Shown one piece after another: positions 1 through 5,637 of a DNA stretch of 5,651 bases (position 1 is its first letter; each line of letters begins with the position of its first letter). The stretch is from Paracoccaceae bacterium (lineage in GTDB: Bacteria; Pseudomonadota; Alphaproteobacteria; Rhodobacterales; Rhodobacteraceae): NCBI GenBank assembly GCA_023254015.1, contig JALQYS010000085.1, positions 1-5,651 of the forward strand, written 5' to 3'. The position numbers were made by a program, and so were the translations under genes. The notes under the pieces are model-generated. The model was not told the origin of the DNA. It ran no database searches and was given only the letters and a program-made list of their open reading frames with translations.

Positions 1-1558
1 CATCGCGGTGGAATTCCTCTTTGCCCGCGTCGCGGTCGATGCCTTTGGCCACACCGATCACCGCCACATCCTCGACCCCCAATTCGGCCAGAACGCCGTT
101 CACCGCCGACAATTGCCCCGCCCCGCCGTCGATCAGCAGAAGATCGGGCCACATGTCGGTCTTGCGTTCGGGGTCTTCCTTCAACAGCCGTTCGAACCGG
201 CGCGTCAGCACTTCGCGCATCATGCCGAAGTCGTCGCTGTTCGCCCCGGCCTCGGAGCGGATGTTGAACTTGCGATACTGACCCTTCACAAAGCCCTCGG
301 GGCCCGCCACGATCATGCCTCCCACCGCGTCGCTGCCCTGGATGTGGGCGTTGTCATAGACCTCGATCCGCCCGGGCGGGCCGTCCAGATCAAAGGCCTC
401 GGCCAGCCCGGCCAAAAGCTTGTTCTGAGTGCTGGTTTCCGACATCCGCCGCGCAAGGCTTTCGCGGGCATTACGGGCGGCGTTTTCCACCAGCTCGGCC
501 TTTTCGCCCCGCTGCGGCACGGCCAGCTCCACCTTGCGACCGGCGCGTTCGGCCAGGGCTTCGGCCACAAGATCGGGATTTTCCACCGGGTGCGACAAGA
601 GAACCAGCCGCGGCGGCTCCTTGTCGTCGTAGAACTGGGTCAGGAAGGCCTCAAGGATTTCAGGCTCTTCCGCCCCTGCCCCGGTCTTGGGATAGAAATC
701 GCGGTTGCCCCAGCTTTGGTTGGCCCGAATGAAGAACACCTGCACGCAGGCCTGCCCGTGATCCAGATGCACGGCCACCACATCGGCTTCGGCCACGCCC
801 TGCGGGTTGATGCCCTGACTTTGCTGCACCTGCGTCAGCGCCTTGATCCGGTCGCGCAGGGCGGCGGCGCGTTCAAACTCCATCGCATCGCTGGCCTCGG
901 CCATCTCGCGCGCCAGACTGGCCTGAACGGCGGTGGATTTGCCATCTAGAAACCGCTCGGCATCCTCGACCAGCGCGGCATAAGCCACCTCGTCCACCTT
1001 GCCCACGCAAGGCGCGGCGCAGCGTTTGATCTGGTATTGCAGGCAGGGCCGCGTGCGGCTGGCAAACATCGCGTCCGAGCAGTTGCGCAACAGGAACACC
1101 TTCTGCAGCTGGTTCAGCGTCCGGTTCACCGCGCCTGCACTGGCAAAGGGGCCGAAATACTTGCCCTTCTCCTTCTTCGCGCCACGATGCTTCTTGATCT
1201 GCGGAAACGGATGTTCGCGGCTGATGAGGATGTTCGGAAAGGACTTGTCGTCGCGCAAAAGCACGTTGTAGCGCGGCTTCAGCTGCTTGATGAGGTTCTG
1301 TTCCAGAAGCAGCGCCTCAAGTTCCGTCCGCGTGGTCAGGAACATCATCGAGGCGGTTTCCTGGATCATCCGCGCGATCCGCGCCGAATGGCCCGAGGGC
1401 CGGGCATAGTTTGACACCCGCGCCTTCAGGTTGCGCGCCTTGCCGACATACAGCACCTCGGAGGCCGCGTTCAGCATGCGATAGACGCCTGGACTGCCGT
1501 CCAGCGTGCGCAGGTAATCCTGGATCACCTCATGCCCAGTGCGGGGCGTTTCGCTCAT
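1..1558 (-). CDS. uvrC: UvrABC excinuclease subunit C (UvrC), C-terminus off window
   Basis: UvrC is the nuclease of bacterial nucleotide excision repair. It joins the UvrB-DNA complex and cuts on both sides of the lesion. About 519 codons are visible without a frameshift, against a usual ~600-640, so the C-terminal helix-hairpin-helix part lies outside the window. Seen in order: a GIY-YIG domain (residues ~20-100, GVY at 24-26, YVGK at 37-40, ELEALLLE at 79-86) for the 3' cut; four cysteines C160, C172, C180 and C184 with the spacing known for the UvrC iron-sulfur cluster; a UVR (UvrB-binding) segment at ~206-241; then the RNase H-like 5' nuclease with D402/H405 in YDNAHIQG, a DD pair at 442-443 and D477 in IDGGAGQ. 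The last visible part, VAKGIDRDAGKEEFHRD, is typical UvrC. The ATG at 1558 gives a normal N-terminal length, but no strong Shine-Dalgarno precedes it. It lies 311 bp downstream of the SDR gene on the same strand and probably has its own promoter. Confidence 0.97.
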   Translation of the reverse strand, partial: MSETPRTGHEVIQDYLRTLDGSPGVYRMLNAASEVLYVGKARNLKARVSNYARPSGHSARIARMIQETASMMFLTTRTELEALLLEQNLIKQLKPRYNVLLRDDKSFPNILISREHPFPQIKKHRGAKKEKGKYFGPFASAGAVNRTLNQLQKVFLLRNCSDAMFASRTRPCLQYQIKRCAAPCVGKVDEVAYAALVEDAERFLDGKSTAVQASLAREMAEASDAMEFERAAALRDRIKALTQVQQSQGINPQGVAEADVVAVHLDHGQACVQVFFIRANQSWGNRDFYPKTGAGAEEPEILEAFLTQFYDDKEPPRLVLLSHPVENPDLVAEALAERAGRKVELAVPQRGEKAELVENAARNARESLARRMSETSTQNKLLAGLAEAFDLDGPPGRIEVYDNAHIQGSDAVGGMIVAGPEGFVKGQYRKFNIRSEAGANSDDFGMMREVLTRRFERLLKEDPERKTDMWPDLLLIDGGAGQLSAVNGVLAELGVEDVAVIGVAKGIDRDAGKEEFHRD

Positions 1559-1647
1559 GCAGAAAGAGGCCTTTCCGATACATCGATTCTCGTCTCTGGC
1601 TGCAATGATACGGGGCCAAGGACAAGAGGGAAGAAGTCCACCGCTTC

Positions 1648-1656
1648 TGTGGATAA
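1648..1656 (-). promoter_or_regulatory. Perfect DnaA box (TTATCCACA)
   Basis: The plus strand reads TGTGGATAA, so the minus strand is TTATCCACA, an exact match to the consensus high-affinity DnaA box. It sits about 90 bp upstream of the uvrC start codon. Known role of such sites: binding of the replication initiator DnaA, either at origins or as a transcription regulator at promoters. A nine-base exact match can occur by chance a handful of times per strand in a bacterial genome. The adjoining AT-rich DNA makes it more interesting but does not prove function. Confidence 0.5.
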
Positions 1657-1715
1657 CTTTGCGGAGAACTTTTCAGGACTGCGGTTTTTCCCTTGTTTTC
1701 CGGCCCGGCCAGCGG

Positions 1716-1736
1716 TTTGCCTATTTTTTGGGCAAA
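1716..1736. repeat. Inverted repeat TTTGCC / GGCAAA
   Basis: Perfect six-base arms at 1716-1721 and 1731-1736 flank a nine-base T-rich centre. The repeat directly adjoins the next dyad, which starts at 1737. The T-run lies in the loop rather than after the stem, so this is not a standard intrinsic terminator. It may be an operator or part of a structured leader. Confidence 0.4.
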
Positions 1737-1763
1737 TTTTCAACCCATTGATATTGTTGAAAA
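1737..1763. repeat. Inverted repeat TTTTCAAC / GTTGAAAA
   Basis: Perfect eight-base arms at 1737-1744 and 1756-1763 are separated by 11 bases. The arm centres lie 19 bp apart, about two helical turns, which suits a dimeric DNA-binding protein on one face of the helix. It lies in the most AT-rich part of the uvrC upstream region. Which protein would bind is unknown. Confidence 0.45.
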
Positions 1764-1786
1764 CATTTTACCACACACAGCAAATG

Positions 1787-1800
1787 CCTGAAAAATCAGG
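1787..1800. repeat. Short perfect hairpin CCTGA-AAAA-TCAGG
   Basis: Five-base arms and a four-base loop form a small palindrome about 70 bp beyond the SDR stop codon. The stem is short and no T-run follows on the minus strand, so a rho-independent terminator role for the S49-SDR operon is doubtful. It could equally be an operator half of the uvrC upstream region. Confidence 0.3.
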
Positions 1801-1869
1801 ACAATTTGTAACGGCTTTGTGACCGAAAGGCCAAAAGTGGACAACTCGCCGCATCCAGCTGCTGCAAGG

Positions 1870-2646
1870 TCACTCTACCCCCAGCACATCCGGGGTTTGC
1901 CAGCCCAGATGCTGCCCGCCATCCACCGCGATCATCTGCCCCGTCACGGCCGGGGAATCGAGGAAAAATCCAAGCGCCGCCGTGATGTCACCGGGGTTGG
2001 CGCCGCGCTGCAGCACCGTCGCGGCCCGCTGACGGGCGAAATGGCTGTCGCTTTGCCGCGCGCCCTGCAAGGTCGGGCCGGGACCGATGGCGTTGACCCG
2101 GATCTGCGGGGCCAAGGCCTGCGCGGCGGTGCGTGTCAGCGCCCAAAGCCCCATCTTAGCCAGAGTATAGGACATGAACTCGGGCGTCAGCTTGTGCACC
2201 CGCTGATCGATCATGTTGATGACAAGGCCGGTGGCCACGGGCTCTCCCGCCGCGTCACGGCCCACCTCGGGCGCCTGCGCCGCAAAGGCCTGCGTCAGCA
2301 CGAAAGGCGCGCGCAGGTTCGATTCCATATGCCGGTCCCAGCTCATCCGGGTGGCGCTGCGCAGCGTGTCATATTCAAAGATCGAGGCATTGTTGATGAG
2401 AACGCTCAGCGGCCCGCCAAGGCCCTGCACGGCCATCGGCACCAGCTTGTCAACCTGCGCCTCGATCAGCAGATCGGCGCGCAGGGCGCAGGCCCGCCGG
2501 CCAAGGGCGGTAATCTCCTTGACCACCTCCTCGGCCTCCTTGCGCGAGGCGGCATAATGCACGGCCACATCATAGCCGCGCCGCGCCAGATACAGCGCCA
2601 TTTCGCGGCCCAGCCGCTTGCCCGCCCCCGTCACCAAAGCCCGCAT
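1870..2646 (-). CDS. Pteridine reductase-like (PTR1/FolM-type) short-chain dehydrogenase
   Basis: A 258-residue NADPH-type SDR, of normal length for the family. Visible motifs: the nucleotide-binding TGAGKRLG at residues 6-13 (the TGxxKRxG form seen in PTR1/FolM rather than plain TGxxxGxG), NNAS at 85-88, N110, Y160-x3-K164, and PG at 189-190. The usual catalytic serine position carries aspartate: INMIDQRV, D147, exactly 13 residues before Y160. The same D-Y-K spacing occurs in Leishmania pteridine reductase PTR1 and relatives, which reduce biopterin/folate; E. coli FolM reduces dihydromonapterin. The ATG at 2646 is preferred because GGGAAGG lies six bases upstream and the start follows the stop of the preceding gene by one base. 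A GTG at 2667 would add seven residues but overlap that gene and has a poorer ribosome site. It is the last gene of a three-gene coupled operon. The substrate is inferred, and many genomes label it only as an SDR oxidoreductase. Confidence 0.88.
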   Translation of the reverse strand: MRALVTGAGKRLGREMALYLARRGYDVAVHYAASRKEAEEVVKEITALGRRACALRADLLIEAQVDKLVPMAVQGLGGPLSVLINNASIFEYDTLRSATRMSWDRHMESNLRAPFVLTQAFAAQAPEVGRDAAGEPVATGLVINMIDQRVHKLTPEFMSYTLAKMGLWALTRTAAQALAPQIRVNAIGPGPTLQGARQSDSHFARQRAATVLQRGANPGDITAALGFFLDSPAVTGQMIAVDGGQHLGWQTPDVLGVE

Positions 2647-2660
2647 GTCACGCCTTCCCG
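2640..2660 (-). promoter_or_regulatory. Ribosome binding site deciding the SDR start
   Basis: On the minus strand GGGAAGG stands six bases before the ATG at 2646, inside the last codons of the upstream small gene. The order is TGA, one base, ATG, which implies translational coupling and supports the shorter SDR start over the GTG at 2667. Confidence 0.65.
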
Positions 2661-2836
2661 CAGTCACAACCCGATTTGCCCACCATATAGCGCCCGCAGC
2701 GCGGGCAGACAGGGGGTTTTACCGCCTTGCGCCGCAGCGCCGTCATCCGATCCAACTTGTTGGGAAACAGAACCTTGCCGATCATGCCGACCAGCACCAT
2801 GGCAAAGAGAAAGATGAGGATGATCTTGAACAGCAT
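2648..2836 (-). CDS. Small membrane-anchored zinc-ribbon protein, function unknown
   Basis: A 62-residue protein. Residues ~3-24 form one hydrophobic membrane segment, and a basic stretch (RRKAVK, 35-40) follows. The C-terminus has four cysteines in the pattern CPRCG (C44, C47) and CDCG (C57, C59), which looks like a small zinc-binding knuckle. The positive residues after the membrane segment predict that the cysteine tail faces the cytoplasm. Its ATG directly abuts the TGA of the S49 peptidase gene, and its own stop is one base from the SDR start, so it is almost certainly a real translated gene. No good Shine-Dalgarno precedes it, so translation probably depends on ribosomes finishing the peptidase gene. 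I do not recognise a named family; a role alongside the peptidase is only suggested by the operon. Confidence 0.8.
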   Translation of the reverse strand: MLFKIILIFLFAMVLVGMIGKVLFPNKLDRMTALRRKAVKPPVCPRCGRYMVGKSGCDCGKA

Positions 2837-3625
2837 TCACAAGCCATAGCGCGCCCAAAGCGCCCTGTCTTCCACCGATTGCAGCAAATCATCTGCCAAC
2901 GACAGGCCAAAGCGCGCCAGAAGCCCCCGCTTGACGCCCATGGGCACCAGCCGCACCTTGTCGCCAAAGACCTCTTTCATCCGCGGCACCAGATGGCCGA
3001 TCCCGTCGGCCAGTCCCAGATCCACCGCAGCCCGCCCGGTCCAGACATCGGCATTGAACAGGTCGGCGTCAGCCAGACGCGCCCCGCGGCGGGCCTTCAC
3101 ATGGGCGATGAAAGCCTCATGGATCGGGCCCTGCAACGCCTTCAACCGCTCGATATCCTCGGGCTTTTGCGGGAGGAACGGATCGGCCAGCGTTTTCGAC
3201 CGGCCCGCCGTGACGACCCGCCGCTCGATCCCCTGCCGCGCCATCAGCTCGGGAAAGCCGAAACTGGCAAAGATCACCCCGATCGACCCGACGAGCGAAC
3301 TGTCATCCACCCAGATCTCATCCCCGGCACAGGCCAGCCAATAGCCGCCCGAGGCCGCGACATCCTCGACAAAGCTGTAAACCTTGACCTCCCTTTCGGC
3401 CGCCAGCCGCCGGATGCGCGCGGCGATCAGGCTGGACTGCACGGGAGAGCCGCCGGGCGAATTGATGGCCAGAGCCACTGCGGCGGACTTCATGCGGAAG
3501 GCCTTTTCGATGACCGGCGCTAGGGTTGCGTCCGACAGGGCATTGCGCCCGGTGCCGATGCCACCCTGAAGGCGGATCACAGGGACCAACGGCGGGCGAC
3601 CAAGAAAGGGGATGAAGCGTTTCAT
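2837..3625 (-). CDS. S49 family serine peptidase (SppA/SohB-like)
   Basis: A 262-residue protein of the S49 (ClpP-fold) family, whose members degrade signal peptides and membrane protein fragments with a Ser/Lys dyad. Visible: VIRLQGGI near residue 20 (first strand), INSPGGSP at 54-61 (oxyanion/Gly-rich segment), EDVAASGGYWLA at 87-98 with the likely nucleophile S92, GSIGVI at 113-118, and TAGRSKTLADPF at 139-150 with the likely general base K144. NADVWTGRAAVDLGLAD at 191-207 is the usual C-terminal signature. It is a single-domain short form. The N-terminus lacks a convincing membrane anchor or signal peptide, unlike SppA of E. coli, so its location is uncertain. An in-frame stop lies two codons upstream of the ATG at 3625, which fixes the longest start. 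No clear Shine-Dalgarno is present, and an inverted repeat occupies that place. It is the first gene of an operon with the small zinc-ribbon and SDR genes, and is divergent from the LysR gene. Confidence 0.92.
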   Translation of the reverse strand: MKRFIPFLGRPPLVPVIRLQGGIGTGRNALSDATLAPVIEKAFRMKSAAVALAINSPGGSPVQSSLIAARIRRLAAEREVKVYSFVEDVAASGGYWLACAGDEIWVDDSSLVGSIGVIFASFGFPELMARQGIERRVVTAGRSKTLADPFLPQKPEDIERLKALQGPIHEAFIAHVKARRGARLADADLFNADVWTGRAAVDLGLADGIGHLVPRMKEVFGDKVRLVPMGVKRGLLARFGLSLADDLLQSVEDRALWARYGL

Positions 3626-3641
3626 GGCTTACAGGTAAGCC
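3626..3641. repeat. Inverted repeat directly before the S49 gene start
   Basis: Seven-base perfect arms GGCTTAC (3626-3632) and GTAAGCC (3635-3641) with a two-base centre lie immediately before the start codon of the minus-strand peptidase gene, where a ribosome site would be expected. It may be an operator, or reflect a leaderless or structured start. With only a two-base centre it is better read as a protein-binding dyad than as an RNA hairpin. Confidence 0.4.
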
Positions 3642-3662
3642 GCGCGGCAAGGTTTCGCAACC

Positions 3663-3735
3663 GCGCCTCCTCGTCGTCTTCGACGCTCGTCGGGGCGGGC
3701 TCGACGAGAAGCCGAAGGCGCCCGAGGAGAGGCGC
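3663..3735. repeat. Long imperfect GC-rich palindrome between divergent genes
   Basis: GCGCCTCCTCG at 3663-3673 is mirrored by CGAGGAGAGGCGC at 3723-3735 (two extra bases on the right), and CTCGTCG at 3686-3692 pairs with CGACGAG at 3702-3708 around a nine-base loop. Between these, CTTCG-type blocks also pair with mismatches. The whole 73-bp unit could fold as one long hairpin on either strand. It fills half of the 145-bp space between the divergent S49 and LysR genes. It may be a dispersed palindromic element or a structured leader; no T-run marks it as an intrinsic terminator. Confidence 0.5.
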
Positions 3736-3770
3736 TGGACAGCCGCGCCCGAAGCGGTCAGGTTCGTCGC

Positions 3771-4655
3771 ATGATCGACAAACTGGAAATGTTCATCGCG
3801 CTGGCCAACGAGCGCCACTTCGGTCGCGCCGCCGAGGCGATCGGCGTCACCCAGCCCTCGCTCTCCAGCGCGATCCGCCAGCTTGAGGATCAGCTGGGCG
3901 TGCAGCTGGTCTATCGCGGCAGCCGGTTTCAAGGCCTGACCCCCGAGGGCCAGCGGGTGCTGGACTGGGCGCGCCGCATCGTCGGCGACATCCGGGCGCT
4001 GAAGGACGAGATGCGCTCGGTCCATTCCGGCCTGTCGGGCAATCTGCGGATCGGGGTCATCCCCACAGCCCTGCCGATGATCGCCGACCTGACCGCCCCC
4101 TTCACCGCCCGCCACCCGAACATGCGCGTGACCATCCTGTCGCGCACCAGCGCCGAGATCCTGGACGGCATCGACACGCTGGAGCTGGACGCCGGCATCA
4201 CCTATCTGGACAACGAACCCTTGGGCCGGGTGACTCAAACCCCGCTTTACACCGAATTCTACCGCTTTCTCTGCGCCCCCGGCTCGCCCCATGCCGGTCG
4301 CGACCACATCACCTGGCACGAGGTGTCATCGGTGCCCTTGTGCCTTCTGACCGCCGACATGCAGAACCGCCGGATCGTCAACCAGCATCTGGCAGAAGCG
4401 GGCGCGCGGGTGCAGGCGATGGTGGAAAGCAATTCCACCATCGCGCTGGTGTCCCACGTCCGTTCGGGCCTGTGGTCCAGCGTCGTGCCGATGAAGCTGG
4501 CCGCGATGTTCACCGGTCAGGGTGTGGTGGCCATTCCCATCGTCGAACCCGAAGCGGAACATCTGGTCGGTCTGGTCACCGCCCGGCGCGATCCGCAGAC
4601 GCCGGTTCTACAGGCGCTGATCGAGGCGGCGGCGCGTTTGGGGCGTGCACGATAG
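3771..4655 (+). CDS. LysR-type transcriptional regulator, probable regulator of the fds operon
   Basis: A 294-residue protein of normal LTTR length. Residues 1-60 are the winged helix-turn-helix, with the family signature FGRAAEAIGVTQPSLSSAIRQLEDQLGV (about 17-44) and LTPEGQRVL (56-64). A linker helix follows at ~65-88. The effector-binding periplasmic-binding-like domain starts at NLRIGVIPT (91-99) and runs to ~290. The ATG at 3771 gives the standard LTTR N-terminus; a weak AGG lies about ten bases upstream. The gene is co-directional with fdsG and 86 bp before it, and an LTTR-type dyad overlaps its stop codon. Formate dehydrogenase operons of this type are accompanied by LysR regulators in some bacteria (FdsR in Cupriavidus), so control of fds by formate is plausible, but the effector cannot be read from the sequence. 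Confidence 0.94.
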   Translation: MIDKLEMFIALANERHFGRAAEAIGVTQPSLSSAIRQLEDQLGVQLVYRGSRFQGLTPEGQRVLDWARRIVGDIRALKDEMRSVHSGLSGNLRIGVIPTALPMIADLTAPFTARHPNMRVTILSRTSAEILDGIDTLELDAGITYLDNEPLGRVTQTPLYTEFYRFLCAPGSPHAGRDHITWHEVSSVPLCLLTADMQNRRIVNQHLAEAGARVQAMVESNSTIALVSHVRSGLWSSVVPMKLAAMFTGQGVVAIPIVEPEAEHLVGLVTARRDPQTPVLQALIEAAARLGRAR

Positions 4656-4667
4656 GCTAAGACTATC
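4651..4667 (+). promoter_or_regulatory. LTTR operator candidate GATAG-N7-CTATC
   Basis: GATAG at 4651-4655 and CTATC at 4663-4667 form a perfect dyad with a seven-base spacer, matching the general T-N11-A rule for LysR-type recognition sites (T4653, A4665). It overlaps the TAG stop codon of the LysR gene and lies about 75-90 bp before fdsG, a usual distance for an activating LTTR site. A further CTATC at 4696-4700 could be part of the downstream activation site. Confidence 0.55.
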
Positions 4668-4674
4668 AAACAAC

Positions 4675-4691
4675 GATATATCAATATTGAT
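4675..4691 (+). promoter_or_regulatory. AT-rich palindromes in the fdsG promoter region
   Basis: ATCAATATTGAT (4680-4691) is a perfect 12-bp palindrome, and GATATATC (4675-4682) is a second overlapping one. They sit in a short AT-rich patch between the LTTR dyad and fdsG, where the promoter is expected. They may be a second regulator subsite or an operator for another protein. I cannot place the -10 box with confidence. Confidence 0.4.
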
Positions 4692-4741
4692 TCCTCTATC
4701 GCCCTGCGTACAACGGCATGCAGCTACCGAAGGGCCGCCTC

Positions 4742-5209
4742 ATGCTTGATTCTGTCGAAGTCACTTCCCGGGTCGGGGAAATCCTGACCGCCCACAAGGG
4801 GATGGAGGGGTCGCTGCTGCCGATCCTCCATGCCATCCAGGCCGAATTCGGCTATGTGCCGCAGGCCGCCTTGCCGGTCATCGCGCAGGATCTGAACCTG
4901 TCCAAGGCCGAAGTGCATGGTGTGATGTCGTTCTATCACGACTTCCGCGAAAATCCGGCCGGCCAGCATGTGCTGAAACTCTGCCGGGCCGAGGCCTGCA
5001 AATCCGTCGGCGCCGACCGTGTGGCAGAGCATGCGCAAAAGGCCCTCGGCATTGAATGGCATGAAACCACCAGGGACGGCCGCATCACGCTCGAGCCGGT
5101 GTTCTGCCTGGGCCTTTGCGCCTGCGCGCCTGCCGCGCTGGTTGACGGCAAGCTGGTGGGCCGCGTGGACGAGGCGAAAATCGACAGCATCCTCGGGGGC
5201 CTGAAATGA
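4742..5209 (+). CDS. fdsG: NAD-dependent formate dehydrogenase gamma subunit (FdsG, NuoE-like)
   Basis: A 155-residue homologue of the 24-kDa NuoE subunit of complex I, acting in the cytoplasm as the small electron-transfer subunit of the soluble molybdenum formate dehydrogenase. The N-terminal helical part (1-75) includes LLPILHAIQAEFGYVP (25-40) and EVHGVMSFYHDF (57-68), both typical of NuoE/FdsG. The thioredoxin-like part carries the [2Fe-2S] ligands C81 and C86 (LCRAEACKSVGA) and C122 and C126 (FCLGLCACAP). All four ligands are present, so this subunit looks intact. The ATG at 4742 is chosen because AGGG lies about eight bases before it and the protein length fits; an in-frame ATG at 4718 would add eight residues without a ribosome site. 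Its stop overlaps the fdsB start as ATGA. It is first in the fds operon, downstream of the LysR gene. NuoE or a hydrogenase HoxE-type subunit is less likely given the FdsB-type sequence that follows. Confidence 0.93.
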   Translation: MLDSVEVTSRVGEILTAHKGMEGSLLPILHAIQAEFGYVPQAALPVIAQDLNLSKAEVHGVMSFYHDFRENPAGQHVLKLCRAEACKSVGADRVAEHAQKALGIEWHETTRDGRITLEPVFCLGLCACAPAALVDGKLVGRVDEAKIDSILGGLK

Positions 5210-5637
5210 AGATCTATCTGCCGCTTGATTCCGCCGCCGTGGCCCTTGGCGCCGATGAGATCGCCGAGGCCCTGCACACCCATGCCCGCGCCAAGGGCAT
5301 CGACCTGACGCTCGTGCGCAACGGCAGCCGCGGCATGGTCTGGCTGGAGCCGCTGGTTGAGGTGGAAACCCTGGCCGGCCGCATGGCCTTCGGCCCGATG
5401 ACGCTGGCCGATGTGCCGGCGCTGTTCGGGGATCTGGCCCAGCACCCCAAGGCGCTTGGCCTGACGGACGAGCTGCCGTGGATGAAGGCGCAAACCCGGC
5501 TGACCTTTGCCCGCGTCGGCGTGATTGATCCGTTGTCGCTGGCCGAATATCGCGCGCAGGGCGGCCTGACCGGGCTTGACCGGGGAATCCACCCTCACCA
5601 GCGCTGCTGGCTCAGCTCTTCAAACAACTGTGCGTAG
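5206..5637 (+). pseudogene. fdsB: Formate dehydrogenase beta subunit (FdsB), disrupted 5' fragment
   Basis: FdsB is the diaphorase subunit of the soluble formate dehydrogenase, related to NuoF. It has an N-terminal thioredoxin-like region, then NAD/FMN-binding and 4Fe-4S domains, about 500 residues in all. Only the first ~126 residues are recognisable here: the N-terminal domain with VRNGSRGMVWLEPLVEVET (37-55) and then QTRLTFARVGVIDPLSLAEYRAQGGLTGL (96-124). At the point where FdsB normally continues toward the glycine-rich SGLRGRGGAGFPTG segment, the frame changes to an unrelated 17-residue tail and stops at 5637. The break is at about 5583-5585. The start overlaps the fdsG stop as ATGA, which indicates coupled translation. 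The fragment lacks all FMN, NAD and 4Fe-4S binding parts and is probably non-functional. The remainder may lie beyond an inserted element outside the window. Confidence 0.85.

Larger units (their letters stand above)
1559..1869. other. Gene-free, partly AT-rich region upstream of uvrC
   Basis: This 311-bp stretch lies between the stop codon of the SDR gene and the start of uvrC, both on the minus strand. I see no credible protein gene: the open frames here are short and have no recognisable content. Positions 1721-1810 are only about one third G+C, in sharp contrast to the GC-rich genes around it. The region holds a perfect DnaA box (1648-1656), two weaker DnaA-box-like sites (1767-1775 plus, 1836-1844 minus, two mismatches each), and three inverted repeats (1716-1736, 1737-1763, 1787-1800). 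It must contain the uvrC promoter if uvrC is transcribed separately, but I could not assign clear -35 and -10 boxes. Confidence 0.7.

Noticed and set aside
8..949. Long plus-strand open frame of 313 codons
   Set aside because: It lies opposite uvrC, its protein shows no family features, and the minus strand translates into a continuous well-conserved UvrC.
1666..1680. LexA-type SOS box (GAAC-N7-GAAC) upstream of uvrC
   Set aside because: Only one half-site is good; the second reads GACT, so it does not meet the alphaproteobacterial LexA pattern.
1787..1800. Rho-independent terminator for the S49-SDR operon
   Set aside because: The stem is only five base pairs and there is no T-run after it on the minus strand.
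2647..2667. GTG at 2667 as the SDR start
   Set aside because: It overlaps the upstream gene by 20 bases and lacks the GGGAAGG site that serves the ATG at 2646.
1819..2817. Long plus-strand open frame of 332 codons
   Set aside because: It is antisense to the SDR and the small zinc-ribbon gene, both of which have clear motifs and coupled starts; the frame is a by-product of high GC content.
3318..4319. Long minus-strand open frame of 333 codons
   Set aside because: It runs across the N-terminal half of the S49 gene in another frame, the intergenic palindrome, and antisense through the LysR gene; no domain is recognisable.
4718..4741. ATG at 4718 as the fdsG start
   Set aside because: No ribosome site precedes it, and the downstream ATG at 4742 has AGGG at a proper distance and gives a usual protein length.
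5584..5637. 17-residue tail as a genuine short FdsB C-terminus
   Set aside because: FdsB needs several hundred more residues for FMN, NAD and iron-sulfur binding, and the tail resembles nothing in that family.
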